A stretch of 64,000 nucleotides of DNA from Levilactobacillus spicheri DSM 15429 (lineage in GTDB: Bacteria > Bacillota > Bacilli > Lactobacillales > Lactobacillaceae), in the NCBI RefSeq assembly GCF_001435095.1, contig NZ_AZFC01000035.1:62001-126000 (forward strand), given 5' to 3'. Shown here piece after piece: positions 17,775-26,846 of the stretch (the first letter of the stretch is position 1; each line of letters starts with the position of its first letter). Under the pieces are notes generated by a model. It did no database searches and was not told the origin of the DNA. It worked only from the letters and a program-made list of their open reading frames with translations. A program made the position numbers and the translations under genes.

Positions 17775-18992
17775 TTATAGTAATTCCGCAAAAACGTCTT
17801 CGTTTTGATTCAGGTAATTGTCGTTGGGCCGAATCTCGGTAATCGTGATGCCGTCCAGCGCTTCCTTCATCAAGCCTTCCACGTCGATGTACTGTTCGTA
17901 CTTCCGCGACTTTTCCAAGTCCGGCCGCGTCTTCGGTGCGGGTGGCGTGAAGATGGTGCAGCAATCCTCGTAAGGCAGGATCGATAAGTCGTAGGTGTCG
18001 ATGTCCTCGGCAATCTTGATGATTTCCGTCTTATCCATCGACAACAGCGGCCGCAGGATTGGCATGGACGTCACGTCGTTGATGGCTGCCATGCTTTCCA
18101 GGGTCTGTGAGGCCACTTGCCCCAGAGATTCCCCGTTAAAGATTCCCTTGGCGTGCCGCATCTCCGCGACCGCCACGGTCAACCGCAACATCATCCGCCG
18201 CTGAATCGTCATCAGGTAGCCCTCCGGAACCTTTTCCTTGATGGTCTCCTGAATCTTGGTGAACGGGACCTGGATGAACTGGATGCCGCCCGAGTACTTG
18301 GCGAGCTTGGCCGTCAGTTCCTTGGCCTTGGCCAACGCCTGTTCGGACGTGTACGGCGGACTGAAGAAGTGGACCATGTCCAGCTTGACGCCCCGGCGCA
18401 TCGCGTAGTACGAGGCCACGGGTGAGTCGATTCCACCGGATAACATCATCACGGCCTTGCCCCCGGTTCCCACGGGCAGCCCACCGGCCCCCTGAATGGT
18501 TTCCCCGGAGACGAAGACCCCGTTTAACCGAATCTCGACCCGAATCGTCAGGTCGGGTTGCTTCATTTTGACTTGGATGCCGGGCAGGCCCTCGAGGACC
18601 ACCCCACCCAAGATATCATTTAATTGGTACGTATCGTAGGCGAACTCCTTGTCCTGCCGCCGGGCGTTGATCTTAAAGGTCATCCCCGGTCGGTAGACTT
18701 CCTTCGCCAGAGCGAGGACCGTGGCCTTGATGGCGTCCAGGTCCTTGTCCGTCTTCACGGATGGCGAGAAGTTTTCGATGCCGAACACGCCCTTGAGCCG
18801 GTTCATGACGGCTTCTGAGTCCGCCCCGTTCAAGGTCACGTGCAGCCGGTCGTGTTGGGCCCGAACCTCCAGGCCGTCAAACTCGTTGAGCGCCTTGCGG
18901 ACGTTGTGCCCCAACTGCTTAATAAAGTCTTTCTTGTTCTTGCCCTTCGTCGACAGTTCGCCGTACCGGACCATAATTTCGCTATATTCCAT
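17775..18992 (-). CDS. thiI: tRNA 4-thiouridine synthase ThiI
   Basis: ThiI adenylates U8 of tRNA and inserts sulfur; it can also feed thiamine thiazole synthesis. The order is an N-terminal ferredoxin-like/THUMP region (to about residue 165), then the PP-loop SGGIDSP (185-191), then the AANH domain. At 405 residues it lacks the C-terminal rhodanese domain of the E. coli enzyme, so sulfur is probably handed over directly by the cysteine desulfurase encoded 20 bases upstream. SD AAAGGGG precedes ATG. Confidence 0.97.
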   Translation of the reverse strand: MEYSEIMVRYGELSTKGKNKKDFIKQLGHNVRKALNEFDGLEVRAQHDRLHVTLNGADSEAVMNRLKGVFGIENFSPSVKTDKDLDAIKATVLALAKEVYRPGMTFKINARRQDKEFAYDTYQLNDILGGVVLEGLPGIQVKMKQPDLTIRVEIRLNGVFVSGETIQGAGGLPVGTGGKAVMMLSGGIDSPVASYYAMRRGVKLDMVHFFSPPYTSEQALAKAKELTAKLAKYSGGIQFIQVPFTKIQETIKEKVPEGYLMTIQRRMMLRLTVAVAEMRHAKGIFNGESLGQVASQTLESMAAINDVTSMPILRPLLSMDKTEIIKIAEDIDTYDLSILPYEDCCTIFTPPAPKTRPDLEKSRKYEQYIDVEGLMKEALDGITITEIRPNDNYLNQNEDVFAELL

Positions 18993-19012
18993 GGCGCGAC
19001 CCCTTTCGTGCG

Positions 19013-20158
19013 TTAGCGTAATTTTGCAAATTGTTGATAAAGTTGGTCAAAGACCCGATTGAATTCGTCGGCTTCGGCCATGGTATTGTGCTCATCTAAC
19101 GAGATGCGCACCGCGCTGGTGGCGATGTCACCGTCAACGTGCATGGCTTGCAGCGTACTCGATTCCACGTGCTTCTTGGAGGAGCAGGCACTGGTCGTCG
19201 AGATGTAGATGTTGTGCTCTTCGAACGCGTGCACGATGGTCTCTCCCCGGACGCCTTCGATGGCAAAGCACAGGATGTGCGGCGCAAAGACGGGCAGGTC
19301 CTTGGAAAAGATCGTCACGTGGTCAAAGGTGGCAATGTGCTTCAGAATGGCCAAACGAATGGCCCGTTGTTGCTGCACCTTGGCGTCCTCATCCGTGAGC
19401 AATAGCCGTAAAGCCTTGGCCATGGCGGCGATAGCGGGCAGGTTTTCGGTCCCGGAGCGCAGGTTCCGTTCCTGACCCCCACCAGCCATCAGCGGCGCAA
19501 TCTTGCGGCCCTGACGCTTGTACATGAAACCAATGCCGCGGGGGGCATGGAACTTGTGGCCGGAGAAGGTCACAAAGTCGACCCGGTCATTAAAGATCAG
19601 GTCGTGCAGGCCCTTACCGATGCCCTGAACGGCATCGATGTGCCAGTGAATCTTTGGGAAGTCGCGCATCACGTCGGCAATTTCCGCCAACGGTTGCACG
19701 GCCCCGATTTCGTTGTTGACCGCCATGGTCGAGACCAGGATGGTGTCTGGGCGAATCGCGGCCCGTAAATCGGCAGCGGAGACCCGGCCATTGTCGTCCA
19801 CCGGCAGGTACGTCACGTCATAGCCCAGTTGTTTCAACTGCTCCATGGAGTTGTGCACGGCCGGATGTTCGACCGCCGTCGTGATGAGGTGCTTGCCAAA
19901 GGCGCGTTTGGCCATGGCTGTGCCCTTAATGGCCCAGTTATCACCCTCGGTCCCACCGCTGGTGAACAGGATTTCGCTCAGCTTGACGCCAAGCAGATCG
20001 GCAATTTGTTGCCGGGATTGTTCGAGGAGGTTGAAGGCCTGTTCCCCAAAGTTGTGCAGACTAGATGGGTTGCCCCAGTAGTTGGCACTGACCTTGGCGT
20101 AGGTATCGACAGCTTCCGGTGCGGCCTTAGTCGTCGCACTATTATCAAAATAAATCAT
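19013..20158 (-). CDS. Cysteine desulfurase (NifS/IscS family), partner of ThiI
   Basis: A PLP enzyme that takes sulfur from cysteine. The protein has YFDNSATT at the N-terminus, the PLP lysine in [11 protein letters not shown], and the persulfide Cys in SACSSKKH. The start is ATG 20158 (381 residues), after AAGAGGG; longer upstream reading adds a non-conserved tail. Its place 20 bases before thiI matches the NifZ-ThiI pair of Bacillus, where the enzyme serves tRNA thiolation. No Fe-S scaffold gene is adjacent. Confidence 0.94.
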   Translation of the reverse strand: MIYFDNSATTKAAPEAVDTYAKVSANYWGNPSSLHNFGEQAFNLLEQSRQQIADLLGVKLSEILFTSGGTEGDNWAIKGTAMAKRAFGKHLITTAVEHPAVHNSMEQLKQLGYDVTYLPVDDNGRVSAADLRAAIRPDTILVSTMAVNNEIGAVQPLAEIADVMRDFPKIHWHIDAVQGIGKGLHDLIFNDRVDFVTFSGHKFHAPRGIGFMYKRQGRKIAPLMAGGGQERNLRSGTENLPAIAAMAKALRLLLTDEDAKVQQQRAIRLAILKHIATFDHVTIFSKDLPVFAPHILCFAIEGVRGETIVHAFEEHNIYISTTSACSSKKHVESSTLQAMHVDGDIATSAVRISLDEHNTMAEADEFNRVFDQLYQQFAKLR

Positions 20159-20267
20159 GCTGAACCCTCTTATCTCTTTTCTATTGGTTCGACTCCGATA
20201 GAAATTCTCACCCATTATAAACGCCTTCTGGCTTTCTCACAAGTCCAGCTACCCGTTTCAGTCGAAA

Positions 20268-20353
20268 AAGAGTTGGGAACAAAACCCTCAAGCACGCTTG
20301 ATTCTTCGACTATCCGGTGCCGAAATATGCGCCAAACGGCGGCCGGTTCCGCT
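20268..20353. repeat. Dispersed intergenic repeat, copy 1
   Basis: About 86 bases related to 27388-27478. The two copies share a GAG..GGGA.ACAAAA..CTC block and, 44-45 bases later, a 38-base block (20316-20353 against 27441-27478) identical at 32 of 38 positions, with core TGCGCCAAA.GGC. It is downstream of ezrA and upstream of the cysteine desulfurase. Confidence 0.6.
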
Positions 20354-20385
20354 TAACCGCTTGGCGCCCTTGGTCCCACTCTCAA

Positions 20386-20421
20386 GCAAAAAACGCCCGG
20401 GATTTTCATCCCAGGCGCTTA
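20386..20421 (-). terminator. Terminator after ezrA
   Basis: Stem GCGCCTGGGAT / ATCCCGGGCG around GAAA, followed by six T on the minus strand. Confidence 0.88.
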
Positions 20422-20429
20422 ACCACTCA

Positions 20430-22178
20430 TTATTTGACTTTGGATGTTTCTGCGGCCGCTTCGTCCTTGGGATTCTTCCGGCCCTTTCGCTCGTAATAGG
20501 CGTCCTCAAGGCGTTTGTACGACCCCGGTTCGACCTGGTCCAGGACCGTGGCGATGGTCTCTAAGGCCTGGGCGTACTCGTGTTGGTTCTCGAACAAGTC
20601 CGCCGCCGTCTTGCTGGCCTGAGCCACGTCGTCATGGCTGGTCTGGTAGCGGTTGGCGTACTGAATCAGTTGTTCGGCCAACTCGGCACTGTCCATGAGG
20701 TCGTTGGTCTTTTCCTCTAAGGTGTCCAGATCCGTCTGAATGATCAACAACTGCTTGGTGATGCGCTCCATATCGATCTGGGGTTGGTCCATGTCGGTCG
20801 CCAGTTGTTCCACTTCGTCCCGGACCACGAAGAAGTAATCCAGGTAACTCTGGGGCACCCCGGGCAAATTCAGGTTCTCAATCTGTCGGCGGAGACTATG
20901 TAGTTTGAAGTCAAACTGACGGAGCGTTTCGCGGGCCTGGCGCTCCTCGTCGGCCAAACCGGCCACACTCTTCAGGATCTCGCCCTGCTGTTCTTCGATC
21001 TGATGCAGGTCCTTTTGCTGCTTTTCCTGGTGCGCCAACACAATGGAGTAGGTCGCCGTCTTGCCGGTCAGGTCCTGCACATCCCGTTGATAAGTGCCAT
21101 CGATGGCCCGTAACTGCTCGTTTAACTCGCGGGCCGTTTCCAGTTCCTGGTGGTCCAACGTGTAGTTCTGGCTGAGCCGGTTCAGTTCATTTAACAACGT
21201 ATGGTTCTGATTCTGGGCATGGGCGATGAACTTCGCAACGCCGTCCAGGTTCTTTTCGACCGGTCCCTTGGCGTCGATTTCCGTCTGCATCAGGCCGTAC
21301 AGAACGTCGATCTGCTTGGCGATGCGGTTGTTGATCACCTGGGCGTCCTGTGGCCGTAAGGCGGCCAGGGTGGCCAGGTTATCCTTCACCTGATCGGTAA
21401 CTTCTTGGATGGCTCCGGGGATGTCGTGGTCACCGAACTGGAAGTGCTGGGCGGTCAATTGCGCATATCCCGTCTTCAGTTCGGTCAATTGATCGGGATA
21501 AATCGCGGTCAGGTCCTTGTACAGTGGGGGAATCGCAGTCAGGAGGTCTTCTAACTGCTTGGTATCCGACTGAAGTTGGCCTAAAACGTCACTGGCCCGT
21601 TCGTGGTCCCCCTCCTGGGTCAACTTGGTAAAGGTGTCGAAGTTGTCCTCCAGGTGGCTCAGCTGTTCCTCTAATCCGTCGATGCTGGGGCCAAAGGCGA
21701 AATTTTTGGCCAGCAACGTCTTGCGCAGCCCCTGGTACTTCTGTTCGAGGTCGTGCACGGCTTGCCGGTGCTGCTTATCGATAGCCTGTAGTTCGGCCAG
21801 CTTCGATTGGACCGTTTGCACAAGTTGGTCCGTCTGGTCAACCAGGGCCGTGGCCTTGGTCAGGTCCTGCCGCAGTTGCAGGAGATTCATCCCCCGCGAC
21901 GCCTCTTCCAGCTCCTGCAACTGATCATCGATCCGCGGCAGGCGATTTTCGGTAATCTCGCCGTAGTCACTTTGAAGTTGTTCAAATTGTTCCAGGGACT
22001 GGCCCGTGAGACTCAATTGCCCCACCAGCTTCAGCTCATCGGCTAAAGGAATCTTCAGCAAAGACGCCTTTTTATCCGCCAACGCTGCGACCTGTCGTCG
22101 AATGCGTTGTTGATAAGCGAGAATGCCTAGGTAGACAATAATCGCAATTATAACGATTCCAATTAGCACAACATACAT
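20430..22178 (-). CDS. ezrA: Septation ring regulator EzrA
   Basis: EzrA is a membrane-anchored negative regulator of FtsZ ring formation and a division-elongation linker in Firmicutes. One N-terminal membrane segment (about residues 3-22) is followed by about 560 residues of alpha-helical, coiled-coil, Gln/Asp/Leu-rich sequence, as in the family. The start is ATG 22178, about 10 bases after AAGGA; an in-frame ATG at 22190 is too close to that SD. Gene order ezrA-cysteine desulfurase-thiI is conserved in Bacilli. Confidence 0.94.
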   Translation of the reverse strand: MYVVLIGIVIIAIIVYLGILAYQQRIRRQVAALADKKASLLKIPLADELKLVGQLSLTGQSLEQFEQLQSDYGEITENRLPRIDDQLQELEEASRGMNLLQLRQDLTKATALVDQTDQLVQTVQSKLAELQAIDKQHRQAVHDLEQKYQGLRKTLLAKNFAFGPSIDGLEEQLSHLEDNFDTFTKLTQEGDHERASDVLGQLQSDTKQLEDLLTAIPPLYKDLTAIYPDQLTELKTGYAQLTAQHFQFGDHDIPGAIQEVTDQVKDNLATLAALRPQDAQVINNRIAKQIDVLYGLMQTEIDAKGPVEKNLDGVAKFIAHAQNQNHTLLNELNRLSQNYTLDHQELETARELNEQLRAIDGTYQRDVQDLTGKTATYSIVLAHQEKQQKDLHQIEEQQGEILKSVAGLADEERQARETLRQFDFKLHSLRRQIENLNLPGVPQSYLDYFFVVRDEVEQLATDMDQPQIDMERITKQLLIIQTDLDTLEEKTNDLMDSAELAEQLIQYANRYQTSHDDVAQASKTAADLFENQHEYAQALETIATVLDQVEPGSYKRLEDAYYERKGRKNPKDEAAAETSKVK

Positions 22179-22365
22179 GATTGACCCCATCCTTCATCCA
22201 CATTTCAACCGTTAACGAGTTGCAAAACAACCCGGTTCATTTTACAATTTAATCTAATTTCGATTATAGCATAAGTCCCACGTGCGCTTCACTAGGTTTT
22301 CTGTTTCCGCTTGCATTTTCTACTTATCTTAATCCCTAAAATTTCCTTTCAGGAGGTCTCACAAG

Positions 22366-22833
22366 ATGTCAGAATCGATTAATCCCTTAATTACCGAACA
22401 GTTAGATGCTTTACTCCATGGTGAAACCAACTTGATGGCGAACCTCGCGAACGCCTCCGCGCTCCTGATGCAAACGATCCCCGATATCAACTGGGCCGGC
22501 TTCTACCTGTATCAACCGGCCAGCGATGACCTGATTCTCGGTCCCTTCCAGGGCAACGTGGCCTGCATGCACATCGAAAATAACCGGGGCGTCTGCGGTA
22601 CGGCCCTCGCGACCCAAACGGTCCAGCGAGTCGCCGACGTCCACCAGTTCGCCGGCCACATCGCCTGCGATTCGGCCAGCAACGCCGAAATCGTGGTGCC
22701 GTTGACCACCGCTCAGGGCAAGCTGGGCGTCCTGGACATCGACTCCCCGTCGACCGACCGGTTTTCCGCCGAAGACCAACGCGTCCTGGAGGAATTTGCC
22801 CGGGTTCTGCTCACACATGTTGACAACGCCTAG
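22366..22833 (+). CDS. msrC: Free methionine-(R)-sulfoxide reductase (GAF domain, fRMsr)
   Basis: A single GAF domain of 155 residues that reduces free Met-R-sulfoxide. The three conserved cysteines of fRMsr are present: Cys67 (NVACMHI), Cys77 (RGVCGTA) and Cys101 (HIACDSAS), together with the DVHQFAGH block. AGGAGG lies 9 bases before ATG. It is divergent from ezrA, and the rpsD promoter begins inside its last codons. It complements Tpx in oxidative defence. Confidence 0.95.
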   Translation: MSESINPLITEQLDALLHGETNLMANLANASALLMQTIPDINWAGFYLYQPASDDLILGPFQGNVACMHIENNRGVCGTALATQTVQRVADVHQFAGHIACDSASNAEIVVPLTTAQGKLGVLDIDSPSTDRFSAEDQRVLEEFARVLLTHVDNA

Positions 22834-22849
22834 GGTTTCTGGTTATACT
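22820..22849 (+). promoter_or_regulatory. Promoter of rpsD
   Basis: -35 TTGACA (22820-22825), 18-base spacer, -10 TATACT (22844-22849); it overlaps the 3' end of the fRMsr gene. Confidence 0.85.
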
Positions 22850-22856
22850 GGTCGTT

Positions 22857-23029
22857 GTGTAAAATAATGCAGCAATGGGCGGTAAGCTCGTCAACAGATC
22901 ATTGCGTTTGAAAGCTCAAGGAGTAACCTGCGGCTGCAAGGGTGAAACTTGCAAAATGATCTGCACGAATACTAAACCCATAAATGGCTTATTTTACTCC
23001 AAATAATATTTATTGGAGGACATTTATTT
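22857..23029 (+). promoter_or_regulatory. Structured rpsD leader, probable S4 autoregulatory site
   Basis: About 170 bases of untranslated leader. CAGATCATT (22895-22903) can pair perfectly with AATGATCTG (22955-22963), while its overlap CATTGC (22900-22905) can instead pair with GCAATG (22872-22877). GCAAG/CTTGC and GGAGTAA/TTACTCC helices add to the fold. Firmicutes rpsD leaders are known to be bound by S4 to repress translation; the alternative helices fit such a switch. Confidence 0.65.
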
Positions 23030-23635
23030 ATGTCACGTTATACTGGCCCAAGTTGGCGGATTTCTCGTCGTTTAGGGGTTTCCCTTTCCGGCACTGGTAA
23101 AGAATTAGCACGGCGTCCTTACGCCCCTGGTGATCACGGTCAAGGCCGTCGCCAAAAGCTTTCCGAATACGGAACGCAATTACGCGAAAAGCAAAAGCTG
23201 CGGTTCACCTACGGCTTAACGGAACGTCAATTCTACAACTTGTTCAAGCGCGCTGGTAAGATCAAGGAAGGTACCCACGGGACCAACTTCATGATCTTGC
23301 TCGAACGTCGTCTGGACAACGTGGTTTACCGTTTAGGTTTGGCAACGACTCGTCGTCAAGCTCGTCAATTGGTTAACCATGGTCACATCACTGTTGATGG
23401 CAAGCGTGTGGACATTCCTTCATACGAAGTCGAAGTTGGCCAAGTGGTCAGCGTTCGCGAAAAGTCCAAGGACTTAGCCGTTATCAAGGGTGCCGTTGAA
23501 GCCGTTGTGGGTCGTCCACAATACGTTGACTTCGACGCTGACAAGTTGGAAGGTTCCTTGACGCGTCTTCCTCAACGGGAAGAACTCGATGCAGAACTCG
23601 ACGACTCCTTAATCGTTGAATACTACAACCGTTAA
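23030..23635 (+). CDS. rpsD: Small ribosomal subunit protein S4 (uS4)
   Basis: A primary 16S rRNA-binding protein of the small subunit. The 201-residue protein has the S4 N-terminal domain and the S4 RNA-binding fold ([23 protein letters not shown]). No zinc-binding Cys cluster is present at the N-terminus ([16 protein letters not shown]), so it is the zinc-free paralogue type. Codon use is more biased toward lower GC than neighbouring genes, as in highly expressed genes. GGAGGA precedes ATG. Confidence 0.98.
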   Translation: MSRYTGPSWRISRRLGVSLSGTGKELARRPYAPGDHGQGRRQKLSEYGTQLREKQKLRFTYGLTERQFYNLFKRAGKIKEGTHGTNFMILLERRLDNVVYRLGLATTRRQARQLVNHGHITVDGKRVDIPSYEVEVGQVVSVREKSKDLAVIKGAVEAVVGRPQYVDFDADKLEGSLTRLPQREELDAELDDSLIVEYYNR

Positions 23636-23654
23636 AAAGACCTTTTACCGGTTA

Positions 23655-23692
23655 TCAAAAAAGCTTGCCGTTATTGGCAAGCTTTTTTGTTG
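23655..23692. terminator. Bidirectional terminator between rpsD and the DUF1054 gene
   Basis: Perfect stem AAAAAAGCTTGCC/GGCAAGCTTTTTT around GTTATT, working for the two convergent genes. Confidence 0.92.
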
Positions 23693-23699
23693 TCCTCAA

Positions 23700-24299
23700 T
23701 TAGTTCAGCAGTTCGCGGTAGACCGGCAGTAACGCCCCCACGGTCGCCTGAATCGTCGCCAGTTGATCCGCGGCCGTCCCCGTGAAGAAGGCACTTCCCC
23801 GCAAGAAGTCGCGGCCCACCTGCCATTCGGCGTGTTTCCGCCGGTGTTGGTCGGCCAAGAGGGCCTGGTAGGTGGCCGTCGTCAGCGGCTGGGGCGCCCG
23901 TTTATCGGTATGGTCGTTAGCACACTGAAAGGCCGCCGGTAATTGCGTCACGGTGCTTAATGCCACCCCATCGGCCAAGGCGACCCGGTTCGTGGCCTCA
24001 TCCAGCAGGTTCAGCCAGATGTACAGCCGGTCATCCCACAGACCAATTTCCAGGTGTGGCAGGCGTTTATAGCCCCGCTTGGACGTACTCAGCGCGACCC
24101 AGGTATCCGGCGGCGGATTCTTCGTGCGCCGCCGATGCAGCGCCACGTGGGGATACAGCGGTTGCCCCAGTTCGGCCAGCGTGGGCTGTAAGGCGGCGAC
24201 CGTCTCCTCGAACTTAGGATCCAGGATCTGCCGGATCTGGCCCAGACGGCCCGCTAACGTCGGGTCCGCAAAAATATCGAAATCTTGATTGACGTACAT
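23700..24299 (-). CDS. DUF1054 (UPF0637, YktB-like) protein
   Basis: A 199-residue soluble protein of the YktB/UPF0637 family, function unknown. Family features are the N-terminal FDIFADPTLAGRL region, PHVALHRRRTKNPP and the SKRGYKRLPHLEIGLW block near residue 72. The domain is a stand-alone alpha/beta fold, with no membrane segment and no obvious catalytic motif. It is convergent with rpsD and divergent from the YueI-family gene. SD AAAGGGG precedes ATG. Confidence 0.9.
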   Translation of the reverse strand: MYVNQDFDIFADPTLAGRLGQIRQILDPKFEETVAALQPTLAELGQPLYPHVALHRRRTKNPPPDTWVALSTSKRGYKRLPHLEIGLWDDRLYIWLNLLDEATNRVALADGVALSTVTQLPAAFQCANDHTDKRAPQPLTTATYQALLADQHRRKHAEWQVGRDFLRGSAFFTGTAADQLATIQATVGALLPVYRELLN

Positions 24300-24314
24300 G
24301 GTCTCACCCCTTTA

Positions 24315-24344
24315 TTCACGGTCGTTTCCATTCCATGTTATACT
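24315..24344 (+). promoter_or_regulatory. Promoter of the YueI-family gene and rarA
   Basis: -35 TTCACG (24315-24320), 18-base spacer, -10 TATACT (24339-24344). Confidence 0.6.
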
Positions 24345-24374
24345 AATGCCACTACGTTGGAAAGAGGGATTTAA

Positions 24375-24839
24375 ATGACTGAGAAAAGTCCAATGGAAGA
24401 ACATTTACAGACGGCCATGTACGGAACGCCCAAGATCAATCCGGACGAACAACGTCACTACCTGGGCACCTTCCGGGAACGGGTCTCTTTGACCATGACC
24501 ATCGCCGAGGTCGTTGACCGGCAGAACCTCTCGCCGTTCATCACCGAGATCACGGCGCACCCCGACTACCAGGTCATCCTGAACGGCCATATCGACCAGG
24601 CCGACCTGGGCCCCTACCTGAAGGTCGCCAGCCAGCACAACGTGAAGTTCATCATTCGTCAGGACACCATCTACGGCGTCAACGACAGTGACCTGGGACT
24701 CGTGGTCGCCAGCGACACGGCCATCAACGTGGCCCCCGTGGCCCTGAGCAAGAAGTACCCGGCCCCGAGCGCGACCGACGCACCCACCCAGCCTAAAAAG
24801 GAAGGGTGGCTCAGCCGCCTCTTCCACGACGAATCCTAA
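24375..24839 (+). CDS. YueI family protein (DUF1694)
   Basis: A 154-residue protein of the YueI/DUF1694 family. The N-terminal MEEHLQTAMYGTPKINPDEQ region and the GTFRERV and YQVILNGHID blocks are characteristic. The function is unknown; the fold resembles a nucleotide-binding or ribosomal L7Ae-like sandwich, but that is inference. It is followed 22 bases later by rarA on the same strand, so the two are likely cotranscribed. Confidence 0.85.
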   Translation: MTEKSPMEEHLQTAMYGTPKINPDEQRHYLGTFRERVSLTMTIAEVVDRQNLSPFITEITAHPDYQVILNGHIDQADLGPYLKVASQHNVKFIIRQDTIYGVNDSDLGLVVASDTAINVAPVALSKKYPAPSATDAPTQPKKEGWLSRLFHDES

Positions 24840-24861
24840 ATCTAGAAAGGAGTCTTCACTT

Positions 24862-26145
24862 TTGGCACAACCCTTAGCCTACCGGATGCGCCCCCAACGG
24901 TTGGAAGACATCGTCGGCCAGCAAGACTTGGTCGGCCCCGGCAAGATCATTCGGCGCATGGTGGCGGCTAAACTGCTCTCCTCCATGATCCTCTACGGAC
25001 CCCCGGGCACCGGCAAGACCAGCATCGCCAGCGCCATCGCCGGCTCCACCAAGTACGCCTTCCGCAAGCTCAACGCCGCGACCGATTCGAAGAAGGATCT
25101 GCAGGTCGTGGCCGAAGAAGCCAAGATGAGCGGGACGGTCATCCTCTTGTTGGATGAAATCCACCGGTTGGACAAGACCAAACAGGACTTCCTGTTGCCC
25201 CACCTCGAGAGTGGCCGGATCATCTTGATCGGCGCCACCACCGAGAACCCCTACCTGAACATCAACCCGGCCATTCGGAGTCGAACACAGATCTTCGAGG
25301 TCCATCCCCTGACTCACGACGACATCATGACCGCCCTCAACCGGGCCATCACCGACGCCGACCGGGGACTGGGCCAATTACCACTGACCGTTGATCCGGA
25401 CGCCCTGGCCTTCATGGCCGACGCCACCAACGGCGACCTGCGCAGTGCTTTGAACGGCCTCGAACTGGCCGCTCAGTCCACGCCGCCGGACGCCCAAACG
25501 GCCGAGATTCACGTCACGCTGGCCGTGGCCGAGGAATGTTTTCAGCGCAAGGCGTTGATGGGTGACAAGAACGGTGACGCCCACTACGACGTCATCTCGG
25601 CGTTTCAAAAATCGATTCGGGGCAGCGACACCGACGCCGCCCTCCACTACATGGCCCAGCTCATCGCTGCCGGGGACCTGCCGTCGATCTGTCGACGGCT
25701 CCTGGTCATCGCCTACGAGGACGTGGGGATGGCCAACCTACCCGCGGCGGCCCGGACCGTGGAGGCCGTTCAGGCGGCCCAGCAACTGGGGCTGCCCGAG
25801 GGGCGAATCCCGCTGGCCGACGCGGTGATCGAACTGTGCCTCTCACCGAAGTCCAATTCGGGCATCGCGGCCATCGACGCGGCCTTGGCCGACGTCACCG
25901 GCGGCCACAGCGGCATCGTTCCCGACCACCTCAAGGACGCCCACTATGCGGGAGCTAAGAAGTTGGGGCACGGGACCACCTATAAGTTCCCCCACGACTA
26001 CCCCAACGACTGGGTCCAGCAACAATACCTGCCCGACACCCTGCGGCACGCGCAGTACTACGAACCCAAGACCAACGGGACGTTTGAGCAACGTCTGGCC
26101 GACCAATATCACCGATTACGCCGGGCCAATTATCACGATAATTGA
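24862..26145 (+). CDS. rarA: Replication-associated recombination ATPase RarA (MgsA)
   Basis: An AAA+ ATPase related to clamp loaders that acts at stalled forks. Walker A GPPGTGKTS is near residue 50, Walker B ILLLDEIHRLDK near 97, sensor GATTENP near 128; the C-terminal MgsA tetramerisation domain (LPEGRIPLADAVIELCLSPKSNS...) follows. The start is TTG 24862, 9 bases after AAAGGAG. Its stop codon overlaps the -35 of the downstream 6S-like RNA, an adjacency also seen in Bacillus. Confidence 0.96.
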   Translation: MAQPLAYRMRPQRLEDIVGQQDLVGPGKIIRRMVAAKLLSSMILYGPPGTGKTSIASAIAGSTKYAFRKLNAATDSKKDLQVVAEEAKMSGTVILLLDEIHRLDKTKQDFLLPHLESGRIILIGATTENPYLNINPAIRSRTQIFEVHPLTHDDIMTALNRAITDADRGLGQLPLTVDPDALAFMADATNGDLRSALNGLELAAQSTPPDAQTAEIHVTLAVAEECFQRKALMGDKNGDAHYDVISAFQKSIRGSDTDAALHYMAQLIAAGDLPSICRRLLVIAYEDVGMANLPAAARTVEAVQAAQQLGLPEGRIPLADAVIELCLSPKSNSGIAAIDAALADVTGGHSGIVPDHLKDAHYAGAKKLGHGTTYKFPHDYPNDWVQQQYLPDTLRHAQYYEPKTNGTFEQRLADQYHRLRRANYHDN

Positions 26146-26170
26146 TATTTAAAAGTTAATATGCTACGAT
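26142..26170 (+). promoter_or_regulatory. Promoter of the 6S-like RNA
   Basis: -35 TTGATA (26142-26147), 17-base spacer, -10 TACGAT (26165-26170); it overlaps the rarA stop codon. Confidence 0.8.
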
Positions 26171-26176
26171 ACAGGT

Positions 26177-26411
26177 GTTCTAAGGTGTACGCGTTGTCTC
26201 ACTACAAGTTGCCGATCAAGTAATATTGAAACGGGATTGCTAAACGATGTCGAAGATGACAGGCCTTTTCATTTGGAAGTCAGACGCCTCATCCGGCGAT
26301 CCCCCCTGCATTGTCATCGCGGGTCAACATGACTAGACAATTAACGGCACCACTTAGATCGACCAAAGCCTTGTGCTTTGCGGGCCATTCCTTTGAATGG
26401 CCCTTTTCTTT
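26177..26411 (+). ncRNA. ssrS: Probable 6S RNA
   Basis: A transcript of roughly 200 bases plus terminator, with no reading frame, folds into a long rod: CTAAG and GGTG near the 5' end pair with CACC and CTTAG near the 3' end, then TTGTCT with AGACAA and GTTG with CAAC, leaving a central unpaired region. 6S RNA mimics an open promoter and binds the housekeeping RNA polymerase. In lactobacilli 6S was first described as the Lacto-usp motif, upstream of usp genes, exactly the setting here. No database comparison was made. Confidence 0.75.
26380..26411 (+). terminator. Terminator of the 6S-like RNA
   Basis: Perfect stem GGGCCATTC/GAATGGCCC (26382-26390 with 26395-26403), followed by TTTTCTTTT. 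Confidence 0.9.
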
Positions 26412-26414
26412 TGC

Positions 26415-26462
26415 CCACATTGACCGGTAACCCTACCACATTGACCGGGCATTTGGTAGAAT
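26415..26462 (+). promoter_or_regulatory. Paired 13-bp direct repeats upstream of an extended -10
   Basis: CCACATTGACCGG occurs twice (26415-26427, 26436-26448), 21 bp start to start, so on the same helix face. TGGTAGAAT (TAGAAT 26457-26462) follows eight bases later. Confidence 0.55.
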
Positions 26463-26515
26463 AGAGGGTCATCACCTACCATTCAGTTAAAGACGTTAAG
26501 GAGGAACTTTTTCCC

Positions 26516-26803
26516 ATGGCCATCACAATTCTCATGATCATTTACACGCTGCTTTCCTGCGGGATTGGCTGGTACTTCTTCAGTCACCGCCGCAAGCCCT
26601 TTTTGCTTTTCCATCCCGAATCTTCCCCCGAACTGAGCCGGGTGCTCACCGTCGGCGGAATCCTGCTGATGGTGATTGGCGTCTTCTCGGCGGCGGCCAC
26701 CATCGTGAACAACACCATCTTCATTTCCGTGATTTTACTGGTCGGCGTCATCGCCATTATCAGTCTGCAATTGATTCTCCTCCATTGGTTCCCTAAGGGG
26801 TAA
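26516..26803 (+). CDS. Small membrane protein of unknown function
   Basis: A 95-residue protein with three predicted membrane segments (about residues 3-22, 42-62 and 68-90) and a short basic loop (SHRRKP). I do not recognise the family. A clear AAGGAGGAA lies about 9 bases before ATG. The gene sits between the 6S-like RNA and usp and is preceded by the paired direct repeats, so it may be a regulated stress gene. Confidence 0.75.
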   Translation: MAITILMIIYTLLSCGIGWYFFSHRRKPFLLFHPESSPELSRVLTVGGILLMVIGVFSAAATIVNNTIFISVILLVGVIAIISLQLILLHWFPKG

Positions 26804-26846
26804 CCGGTTCCAATTTTTCCCTGATTTTTTGCCATTTTACTTTTTA

